Source: an uncultured bacterium
GTDB taxonomy: Bacteria; Planctomycetota; UBA8108
NCBI GenBank assembly: GCA_913050545.1
Contig: CAJWZY010000135.1
Location: 1-6,278, forward strand
DNA length: 6,278 nt
Reading direction: 5' to 3'
In this document: one piece after another, positions 1 through 5,035 of the stretch
How the letters are laid out: the number at the start of each line of letters is the position of its first letter
Numbering within the stretch: position 1 is the stretch's first letter
Notes under the pieces: model-generated
Told to the model about the DNA's origin: nothing
Database searches by the model: none
Seen by the model: the letters and a program-made list of their open reading frames with translations, nothing else
Position numbers and translations under genes: made by a program

Positions 1-136
1 CTAATTGCTCAGCTTGATCCTGCTGAATTTGGGTCGGTTTAAGAATGAGCTGTGTGACGGTGAAAAATGCGGCAAAGGGAAGTGCTACCAACACAACCAG
101 AATAGCGATCAGCCATTTTTTGCCTTTTGAACTCAC
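1..136 (-). CDS. Membrane-anchored protein of unknown function, N-terminal part (runs off left edge)
   Basis: Forty-five codons are visible before the window ends. The start is a GTG at 134-136. A TGA lies directly upstream in the same frame at 137-139, so no longer reading is possible. The protein begins MSSKGKKWLIAILVVLVALP: a short Lys-rich N-terminus, a strongly hydrophobic segment of roughly residues 8-32, then a polar Gln-rich stretch (KPTQIQQDQAEQL). This is the pattern of an N-in signal anchor or uncleaved signal peptide with the body of the protein outside the membrane. There is no lipobox. The GTG overlaps by four bases (GTGA) the stop of the small ORF at 133-180, which could couple their translation; no clear Shine-Dalgarno sequence precedes the GTG. 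I do not recognise the family and assign no function. Confidence 0.65.
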   Translation of the reverse strand, partial: MSSKGKKWLIAILVVLVALPFAAFFTVTQLILKPTQIQQDQAEQL

Positions 137-180
137 TCAAGGAGACTATCATCATCCCAAACGGTCTCAAGGTAATTCAT
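133..180 (-). CDS. Possible 15-codon small ORF between the MqnA-like gene and the membrane-protein gene
   Basis: The reading MNYLETVWDDDSLLE followed by TGA fills most of the gap after the MqnA-like gene. AAGG lies about seven bases before the ATG and could serve as a ribosome binding site. Its TGA overlaps the downstream GTG start in a GTGA arrangement, typical of translationally coupled genes. The frame is open further upstream, giving about 16 more residues with no ATG, so a TTG at 184-186 is an alternative start. It could be a real small acidic protein, a coupling leader for the membrane-protein gene, or chance. Only position and overlap support it. Confidence 0.25.
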   Translation of the reverse strand: MNYLETVWDDDSLLE

Positions 181-209
181 ATACAAACCTTGGCGATATT
201 TATCATATC

Positions 210-854
210 CTATTTGGATAGTGATGGTTCAATGATCGGTTGATCGCCGTGCAATCTGAGTAATTCTATAAACTTGGCCAGTCCGGCTTTCTCGGCCTCA
301 CCCAAGTCGTAACGGATGTGGCCACCGAGGTAGGCTTGGCGAAACTCGGCGTCGTAATCGGGATGCTCGGCGATAATTTGGGCGAGGTTGGCCAGGCCGT
401 TTTCCTTGGCGGCGAGGAGCTTGGCGCGGAGGGCTTCATCATGATGACCACGTCGCAAAGCCCAGGCCGCATAGACGAAAGGCAGGTCAGTCAGCTCGTG
501 CCATGCAGCGCCAAGATCCCAGATTGCGTGGTCGTGCGGGGCGCGCAGAAAATCAATGCCAGGGTTGCCAATGAGCAGCACGTTTTCCAGTGCGGCAGCT
601 TGGGAGTAGTCGGCCAACGGCTCAAAGGTGGGCACAAGGCCACGCTCGGCCAGGAGCACACGCAGGAGGTTCACACTGGTGAGGCTGGCGATATCGCAGT
701 GGATGGTCTGGATTTCCTCCAGCGGTTGACGATGCGCGAGGAAGACGCTTTTCACCGGCCCGTGTGAAGCGACCGCCACGCCATCGAGCACGTCGTAGCC
801 ATCGTGAAAAAGCACCTCCGTGATGCTCACCAGTGCCGCATCCACTTCACTCAT
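210..854 (-). CDS. MqnA-like chorismate dehydratase family protein lacking the usual N-terminus
   Basis: The 214-residue product matches the MqnA/MqnD solute-binding-fold family. MqnA converts chorismate to 3-[(1-carboxyvinyl)oxy]benzoate, the first step of the futalosine route to menaquinone, in the cytoplasm. Recognisable blocks are EVDAALV (3-9), ASHGPVKSVFL (29-39), a D-x-x-S-x-T-S-x-x-LLRVLL segment (54-68), LIGNPGI (94-100) and DLGAAWHELTDLPFVYAAW (113-131). Full-length MqnA is about 270-280 residues and begins with a Y-L-N-x-x-P-L-like segment about 60 residues before EVDAALV. That segment is absent here. The ATG has a good Shine-Dalgarno sequence (AAGGAGA, eight bases upstream), and a TAA lies in frame directly before it, so no longer start exists. 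From memory, an Asn near the N-terminus of the Deinococcus enzyme is catalytically important, so activity is doubtful. It follows the HAD gene after 76 bases. A diverged non-enzymatic paralogue or a decaying gene are the alternatives. Confidence 0.8.
   Translation of the reverse strand: MSEVDAALVSITEVLFHDGYDVLDGVAVASHGPVKSVFLAHRQPLEEIQTIHCDIASLTSVNLLRVLLAERGLVPTFEPLADYSQAAALENVLLIGNPGIDFLRAPHDHAIWDLGAAWHELTDLPFVYAAWALRRGHHDEALRAKLLAAKENGLANLAQIIAEHPDYDAEFRQAYLGGHIRYDLGEAEKAGLAKFIELLRLHGDQPIIEPSLSK
847..853 (-). promoter_or_regulatory. Region just upstream of and at the ATG of the MqnA-like gene, with Shine-Dalgarno at about 861-867
   Basis: On the minus strand the bases before the ATG at 852-854 read AAGGAGAAATTAA. 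AAGGAGA is a near-ideal ribosome binding site, lying at about 861-868 with an A/T-rich spacer. It matters because it argues that translation really begins at this ATG, although the protein is short for its family. The in-frame TAA immediately before the ATG independently excludes a longer product. Confidence 0.5.
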
Positions 855-930
855 TTAATTTCTCCTTGTTGGTTTACCTGTCGTTTGCAGGAGCATATTA
901 CCAAGGGGCGCAAGGAGCAAGAGGGAAGCT
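855..930. other. Intergenic gap between the HAD and MqnA-like genes; no N-terminal coding remnant
   Basis: These 76 bases were read on the minus strand for a missing MqnA N-terminus. The gap is too short for about 60 residues and contains no recognisable YLN-type segment. It holds the Shine-Dalgarno sequence of the MqnA-like gene and a small possible hairpin (CCTG, seven-base loop, CAGG), too weak to be a terminator. Confidence 0.4.
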
Positions 931-1590
931 TCAGGCCCAGGACCATTCTCGCAGGGAGCTGAGAACCCGATCAGCCTCGTGGAGATCTTCCGCTCCATAG
1001 GAATTGGTCACCGCGATGCACATCATGCCGGCCTTCCTGGCGGCCTCGACTCCCCTGAAGCTGTCTTCAAAGGTCAGGCAGTTGGCAGCGGTCAGATCAG
1101 GATGCCCGGATTGCTGCAGAAGCTCGAGCCCCTTGAGGAAGCATTCGGGATCCGGCTTGCTCTTGTCGATGTCATCACTGCAGATGAAAGCCGGGAACAT
1201 TTCAGCGAGACCGTGTTTTCCGAGGACGGTCGAGATCTCCTTGCGGCGCCCTCCGCTGGCGATGGTGAATGGCAGGCCTGGAGGAATGGAGGCGAGTGTC
1301 TCGGCCACACCATCGAAAATCTCGATGCTGGTGATTCCTTCCTGGTAGAGCTGTGCTTTTCGAAGGAGCACCTCGGCGAGCGTTTCCTGGTCGAGGGGCC
1401 TGCCGGCCTCCTCGAAGGCGATTGCGAACGAGGCCCTGTCGTGGATTCCCATGAAGCGAGCTCTGCCGGTTCCCGGGGGCAGCTCGACATCGTAATCAAG
1501 CAGGGTCTGGCGGAAGGTTGCGAAGTGCAGGGGCTCAGTGTCTGCTATCAGTCCGTCGAAGTCGAAGAGGACGGAGCGAACCTCCTGCAT
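931..1590 (-). CDS. HAD-superfamily phosphatase/phosphomutase, beta-phosphoglucomutase-like
   Basis: At 219 residues this is a complete subfamily I HAD hydrolase. Motif I is DFDGLIADTE, with nucleophile Asp10 and acid/base Asp12. The helical cap domain (about 20-90) carries MGIHDRASF, at the place of the substrate-binding arginine motif of beta-phosphoglucomutases and related phosphatases. Motif II is IASGG (Ser112), motif III is SKPDP (Lys145), and motif IV is FEDSFRGVEAA (Glu175, Asp176), completing the Mg2+ site. The enzyme should be cytosolic and transfer or hydrolyse phosphate on a small sugar phosphate or nucleotide; the substrate cannot be read from sequence. The start ATG overlaps the last base of the LOG-gene stop (TAATG), and GAGGGG about six bases upstream is a plausible ribosome binding site, so translation is probably coupled. 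No catalytic residue is missing. Confidence 0.92.
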   Translation of the reverse strand: MQEVRSVLFDFDGLIADTEPLHFATFRQTLLDYDVELPPGTGRARFMGIHDRASFAIAFEEAGRPLDQETLAEVLLRKAQLYQEGITSIEIFDGVAETLASIPPGLPFTIASGGRRKEISTVLGKHGLAEMFPAFICSDDIDKSKPDPECFLKGLELLQQSGHPDLTAANCLTFEDSFRGVEAARKAGMMCIAVTNSYGAEDLHEADRVLSSLREWSWA

Positions 1591-2474
1591 TAGAGCCCCT
1601 CGGCCTTGGCGATGATTTCCCAGGCCTCCTTCGCGGTTTCAACGAACTGGAACAATTCAAGATCCTCGGGGGAGATCATTCCTTCCGCTACCAGCTGGTC
1701 AAAGTTGACGATGCTTCGCCAGTAATCTTCTCCGAAGAGAATAATAGGAAGTGGCTGGATCTTTCCGGTCTGGATAAGGGTCAGTGCCTCGAAGAGCTCA
1801 TCCATGGTACCGAAGCCACCTGGGAATGCGGCGAGCGCGGCAGCCCGCATCAGGAAGTGCATCTTGCGGATGGCGAAGTAGTGGAACTGGAAGCAGAGGT
1901 CGGGGGAGATGTACTGGTTGGGCGCCTGCTCATGGGGAAGGACGATATTGAGACCGATACTCTTGGCAGCGACATCGTGCGCTCCAAGATTGCCGGCCTC
2001 CATGATTCCCGGTCCTCCCCCGGTAATGACCACCAGGTCGAGATGGCTGTCTTCCTGGCTGTGCTGGGAGACGATCTGGGCAAGCTCTCGCGCCTGCTCG
2101 TAGTAATCAGCCTTTCCCAGCAGGTTGCGGGCGATGGTCACCCTGGCTGCCAGTCCCTCGTCATCGGGGCTGTCAGCCAGGGCCTTTTCGGCCTCGGCCA
2201 GTTTTTTCTCGGAGGTTTCCCTGTCGGGTATCCGCGCACTGCCGAAGATCACCACCGTGGAGCGAATGTTCTGTTCCTGCTGGATGAGTTCCGGCTTCAG
2301 CAGCTCCAGCTGGAGGCGAACAGGCCGAAGCTCATCGCGCAGCATGAAATCCTCATCGAGGAAAGAAAGCTGGTAGGCATGTGAGCGGGTCTGCGGGGTG
2401 TCCTTCGAGGTCCTGGCAGCCTCTGCATCGTGGCGAGCTGAAGGAAAAGGATCTTTTTCGGGTGGTATCAACAT
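1590..2474 (-). CDS. LOG family protein (TIGR00730-type nucleotide phosphoribohydrolase-like)
   Basis: The 294-residue product is a member of the LOG/'lysine decarboxylase-like' Rossmann family. Characterised members cleave cytokinin riboside 5'-monophosphates or related nucleoside monophosphates to free base and ribose 5-phosphate; they do not decarboxylate lysine. Family signatures are VVIFGSAR (74-81), GGGPGIMEAGN (152-162), an Arg-Lys pair (203-204) and PGGFGTMDE (218-226), which holds the catalytic Glu226. About 70 N-terminal residues precede the fold, including an AYQLSFLDEDFMLRDELRP block (33-51), typical of the longer bacterial subgroup. The ATG used here keeps that block; internal Met44 would cut it. 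Only a weak CAGG-type ribosome binding site precedes the ATG. The gene starts 15 bases after the thioredoxin-like gene and overlaps the HAD gene by one base. Base specificity is unknown; a true cytokinin role is unlikely to be the main one. Confidence 0.93.
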   Translation of the reverse strand: MLIPPEKDPFPSARHDAEAARTSKDTPQTRSHAYQLSFLDEDFMLRDELRPVRLQLELLKPELIQQEQNIRSTVVIFGSARIPDRETSEKKLAEAEKALADSPDDEGLAARVTIARNLLGKADYYEQARELAQIVSQHSQEDSHLDLVVITGGGPGIMEAGNLGAHDVAAKSIGLNIVLPHEQAPNQYISPDLCFQFHYFAIRKMHFLMRAAALAAFPGGFGTMDELFEALTLIQTGKIQPLPIILFGEDYWRSIVNFDQLVAEGMISPEDLELFQFVETAKEAWEIIAKAEGL

Positions 2475-2489
2475 TTTACTGCCTGGTGG

Positions 2490-3449
2490 TCATTCCTGTT
2501 TAACGAGGTCGATGATGTAGTCAGCCCGGGTGCCGTACTCTCCATCCGGGTCCAGCTCGAGTACCTTGCGAAGATCCTTGAGGGCCTCGGTATCCCGGTC
2601 TTCCACTGAGTGGACATAGCTCCTGAGGAAATAGGCTTCAGGAAGGCCCTTGCCGCTCTTGACCCGGCTGATATACGCCGAGAGAGTCTCCAGTGCGGCC
2701 TTGTATTGCTTGCCTCCGAGGTGGAGCCGCGCAAGCGGCAGATGGGCTTGCTGGAAGCTGCTGCCTCCCCTGGTGTCTCCAAGGGCTATGATCTGTTTGT
2801 AGAGTTCGCGTGCTTCAGTCGTCTTTCCTCCCGACCTCTTGATGTCGGCAAGCTCAAGCAACAGGGTCGGCTCCATCGGTTTGCGCTGGAGAGCGCCTGA
2901 GAGGATCTTTTCGGCAGCAGCGGGATTGCCGGATGCGAAGGTCGCCCGGGCCCATGCGCGAACCGAGTCGAGATCACCCGGGTTCTTTTCGGCAGCTTTT
3001 CGCAGCTCGTCGAGCGTTGCAGCGGATTTGATGGCCTGGCGTAATTCGGTGAGGAATTTCTCTGCCGGGCGGAATCCACTCAGACGCTTGAGCTCTTTTC
3101 CCTCGGCGCTGAGCAGGAGGATGGTTGGCAGCCCCTTGACCGCGAATTGCGCTGAAATTTTCGGCTGGTGATCGGTGTCGATGCGCACCGGGACAAAGAA
3201 GGTCTCCACCAGCTTGATCACCTCCGCGTTGCCGAAAGTTTCGCGGTCAAGTTTTTTGCACCACCCGCACCAGTCGGCTTCAAAATCAGCCAGGATGGGC
3301 CTGGTGACCCGGGCCGCTTCTTCCAGGGCCTTCGGGTAGCTCTCTCTCCATTGGATGGCCCGCGGTTTCGGAGCCGCCTTCGGGGTGTCCTGGCCGGGGC
3401 AGTAGGAGGTGACTGTTATGAGTGTCAGCAGGCAGATTGTTTTTTTCAT
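2490..3449 (-). CDS. Exported thioredoxin-like protein with C-terminal TPR-like helices
   Basis: The 319-residue product starts with a signal peptide (MKKTICLLTLITVTSYCPGQ), cleaved near residues 18-20. Cys17 lacks a proper lipobox, so a lipoprotein is less likely. Residues about 32-142 form a thioredoxin fold of the DsbD-gamma/thioredoxin_7 type: ADWCGWCKKLDRETF with the CxxC at Cys61-Cys64, and the cis-proline at GLPT (Pro108). Residues about 145-317 are helical, with TPR-like periodicity (for example NPAAAEKILSGALQRKP and EALKDLRKVLELDPD). The expected role is thiol-disulfide exchange outside the cytoplasm, probably as a reductant or isomerase, with the helical part holding a partner. It lies 34 bases downstream of the NPCBM gene, and two genes downstream of the protein with the CPDC motif at 5033-5947, a conceivable substrate. 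The ATG lacks a clear Shine-Dalgarno sequence. Confidence 0.9.
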   Translation of the reverse strand: MKKTICLLTLITVTSYCPGQDTPKAAPKPRAIQWRESYPKALEEAARVTRPILADFEADWCGWCKKLDRETFGNAEVIKLVETFFVPVRIDTDHQPKISAQFAVKGLPTILLLSAEGKELKRLSGFRPAEKFLTELRQAIKSAATLDELRKAAEKNPGDLDSVRAWARATFASGNPAAAEKILSGALQRKPMEPTLLLELADIKRSGGKTTEARELYKQIIALGDTRGGSSFQQAHLPLARLHLGGKQYKAALETLSAYISRVKSGKGLPEAYFLRSYVHSVEDRDTEALKDLRKVLELDPDGEYGTRADYIIDLVKQE

Positions 3450-3483
3450 GGGCAGGCTTGGTTTCAGTATTGGTTCTTGAAAG

Positions 3484-4782
3484 TTACCTGGTCAGCCGCG
3501 CGTTGGCCCAATCGGCATGATCGGCAAAATCGAGCTGATCTTTCCCGTAGTCTACCAGAAGACGGAGGGTCTTTGCGCCTGCCACGGAGATAGATATGGG
3601 TAGCGGCTTCCTGGCGGAGTCGAAGTTTTCGCGCAGGCGCTCTTTACCATCGACGGAGACCACAAAAGTTACCGACCCCTTTCCGCGCGAAGAGTCATCA
3701 ATTCCCACTGTGGCGGCAAAGTTGCTGTACTGGTTGTTGAGAGAATAATCGAGAACGGTTCGTGAATGCACTCCGAGTCCCTTGCGGTAGGTCTGTCCTT
3801 TCAGTTGCAGCGGATCTCCGCTCACGCTCAGGTCCTTGCGGTAGGCGAAAGCTTTACCGAGAACGGCGGTCTCCTCGACCCTGGCGGGCTCAATGTTTGA
3901 CAGGAACACGATCTTGTCACTGGCGGGCAGGATCTTCCCAATGAGCGAGAGCGGGATCTTCTGGATAGCGACCGCGGGTGAGAGGGGCAGCCGAAAGAGC
4001 AGAACCGGCCCTTCGCTGGTCTGCTCCATTCCCTTGAGATAGACAGGCAATTGCCCAAGGCCGGGTATTTCAAGCCGTGCAGGGGGGTCAGCGTCTTTTT
4101 GATCGGAGGCGATCGGGGTGAGAACTACGCCCTGGACAAGCTGCCGGCGAACGCGGCTGCGTTTGCCGGCAATCTCGACCTGGAGGTAATCCTTGTCGAT
4201 TCCGCGGAATACTCCGGTCACGCTCAGCAGGCCTGAACGCCGCAGGACGAACACATCCTGCGGGGGAGGCTCAGCCTCGAGGGCCTGCTCGAAAACCGGG
4301 TCGGCTTTGTAGGCTTCTCTGAGCCTGAAGGCAGCGAGGGCGGCCAGCTGGCCTGAGACAGGGGGGATTCCTTCGACGCCAAGGCTGAAGCTGGCGAGTG
4401 GACCCGTAGCAGAGTTTTTGATTTCGACCAGGCGACCGAGTATTTTTTCTCCACTTCGAAAAGCGATAACCGGTCCACTGGAGAAATCGAGGGTCTTGCC
4501 GGAGCTCTTAACAGGGAGGCGGATCTCGTGAACTTCCAGGAGGGCAATAGGTTGCGGGGTATCCTTCAGTGAGATCGAGGTGGAGGAGAGCTGATCGAGG
4601 ATCCCGGCAAGCTTCTTTCCATCAGCAAATACAAGCTCGACTGCGACGGAGGTGCCGCCAGCGGGAGGTACCTCCGGGGTCTCCCCGTAGAGCCAGCAGA
4701 GGCCTGTGAGCCAACTCCCCAGCGCCAGCGCCAGGATGCGAACCCTCCTGCTCCTTCGGTTCCCCTCGGCCGGAGCAGTCAA
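3484..4782 (-). CDS. Exported protein with internal beta repeats and C-terminal NPCBM domain
   Basis: The product has 432 residues when started at the TTG (4780-4782). The TTG is favoured by AAGGAA about eight bases upstream and by its position one base after the preceding TGA at 4784-4786. After an Arg-rich start (NRRSRRVR), a hydrophobic segment (ILALALGSWLTGLCWL, about 16-31) is a signal peptide. Residues about 45-290 contain several degenerate beta-rich units of the form 'x-DG/SG-x-x-L-x-G-x-L-x-x-x-x', for example VFADGKKLAGILDQLSS, AFRSGEKILGRLVEIKN and LRRSGLLSVTGVFRGID. Residues about 291-432 match the NPCBM (novel putative carbohydrate-binding module) fold: KGLGVHS at 334-340, then VDGKER and the closing DHADWANARL at 421-430. 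NPCBM modules are thought to bind glycans. No glycosidase domain is present, so a structural or surface-binding role is inferred. Confidence 0.9.
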   Translation of the reverse strand: MTAPAEGNRRSRRVRILALALGSWLTGLCWLYGETPEVPPAGGTSVAVELVFADGKKLAGILDQLSSTSISLKDTPQPIALLEVHEIRLPVKSSGKTLDFSSGPVIAFRSGEKILGRLVEIKNSATGPLASFSLGVEGIPPVSGQLAALAAFRLREAYKADPVFEQALEAEPPPQDVFVLRRSGLLSVTGVFRGIDKDYLQVEIAGKRSRVRRQLVQGVVLTPIASDQKDADPPARLEIPGLGQLPVYLKGMEQTSEGPVLLFRLPLSPAVAIQKIPLSLIGKILPASDKIVFLSNIEPARVEETAVLGKAFAYRKDLSVSGDPLQLKGQTYRKGLGVHSRTVLDYSLNNQYSNFAATVGIDDSSRGKGSVTFVVSVDGKERLRENFDSARKPLPISISVAGAKTLRLLVDYGKDQLDFADHADWANARLTR

Positions 4783-4800
4783 ATCAGGGTTCCTTGGAGA
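4780..4800 (-). promoter_or_regulatory. Translation-initiation region with TTG start and stop-start coupling
   Basis: Reading the minus strand, AAGGAACCCTGATTTG places a good Shine-Dalgarno sequence (AAGGAA), then a TGA at 4784-4786, one base, and the TTG start of the NPCBM gene. The TGA terminates the extended frame that runs on from the in-frame TGA at 5033. If that extension is translated, ribosomes ending there would be ideally placed to restart on the NPCBM gene. If it is not, about 250 bases separate the two genes. Confidence 0.55.
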
Positions 4801-5032
4801 GAGCTTCGTAATACTTCTTGAGCAGCTTTTCGTAGCGCGGAGGCAGCTTGCCGCCGAAGCTTTTCAGGGCGCGGGATGCATCCCTGTCCTTGAGAAGTCC
4901 CCAGGCCGAGCCCCTGCTCTTGCGGGCGACACCGCTGAGGTTGACGGTTCCATCTCCACCTTCCGGCAGCTTGGATACACGTGCAGGGTTGGCGCTCTTG
5001 CCCCCGCCCGGGGGGCCATTTCCGCAGCCACT
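4784..5032 (-). other. In-frame C-terminal extension (82 codons) after the TGA; no start codon of its own
   Basis: Directly after the TGA the same frame stays open for 82 codons and ends in TGA at 4784-4786. It encodes SGCGNGPPGGGKSANPAR, a Gly-rich stretch, then SAWGLLKDRDASRALKSF and finally LPPRYEKLLKKYYEALSKEP. There is no ATG, GTG or TTG in this frame, so independent translation is unlikely. Third codon positions are GC-rich, as in the neighbouring genes. The tail resembles the conserved end of planctomycete/verrucomicrobial exported repeat proteins (from memory). It is either reached by reading through the TGA, as selenocysteine or otherwise, or is the severed end of a gene broken by one base change, or reflects a base-call error. 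Confidence 0.7.
4990..5030 (-). promoter_or_regulatory. Stem-loop immediately downstream of the in-frame TGA (possible SECIS-like element)
   Basis: Starting three bases after the TGA, the minus strand can form a two-part hairpin. The upper stem is GCCCCC pairing with GGGGGC (5000-5016), with the five-base loop CGGGC. The loop begins 22-23 bases after the TGA and has G at its second position. A lower stem can form between TGGC-T-GC (5030-5024, with one bulged T) and GCGCCA (4995-4990). Bacterial SECIS elements lie right after the UGA with an apical loop at about this distance, so the geometry fits. GC-rich coding sequence often forms hairpins, and the bulged U and GU-containing loop of the Escherichia coli elements are not reproduced. 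There is no T-tract, so it is not a terminator. Confidence 0.3.
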
Positions 5033-5035
5033 TCA
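5033..5035 (-). other. In-frame TGA codon: candidate selenocysteine codon or nonsense mutation
   Basis: The codons around it read Cys-Pro-Asp-Cys-Gly-Lys-Gly-Gly-TGA-Ser-Gly-Cys-Gly-Asn-Gly. A cysteine at the TGA would create a second CxxCGxG unit in tandem with CPDCGKG, so TGA stands at a cysteine-equivalent position, as expected for selenocysteine. TGC to TGA is a single change; so is GGA (Gly) to TGA, which would also suit the Gly-rich context. TGA serves as an ordinary stop for other genes here (at 4784-4786 and 2490-2492), so general recoding of TGA is not suggested. Confidence 0.4.

Noticed and set aside
318..767. Open frame on the plus strand opposite the MqnA-like gene
   Set aside because: The minus-strand frame has clear MqnA family blocks; the plus frame shows no domain or start signal.
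880..896. Small inverted repeat CCTG/CAGG between the HAD and MqnA-like genes
   Set aside because: Only four base pairs with a seven-base loop and no T-tract; expected by chance.
1518..2384. Long open frame on the plus strand (288 codons)
   Set aside because: It is antisense to the LOG and HAD genes, whose motifs are unmistakable. The composition is typical of a shadow frame in GC-rich DNA, with no recognisable domain.
3396..3449. Lipoprotein signal in the thioredoxin-like protein (Cys17)
   Set aside because: The residues before Cys17 (TSY) do not fit a lipobox, so ordinary signal-peptide cleavage is more likely.
5000..5016. GC hairpin as an intrinsic terminator of the repeat-protein gene
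   Set aside because: No T-tract follows on the minus strand and the frame continues through it; the next gene is very close and co-oriented.
4868..5031. Separate gene starting at a GTG just after the TGA in another frame (begins VAAEMAPRAG)
   Set aside because: It is Ala/Arg/Pro-rich shadow-like sequence with no ribosome binding site. The frame continuous with the upstream gene has the better protein-like sequence and ends at the next gene.
5033..5035. General recoding of TGA in this organism (for example as Gly or Trp)
   Set aside because: TGA ends other genes in the window at expected positions (2490-2492 and 4784-4786), and tryptophan is encoded by TGG.
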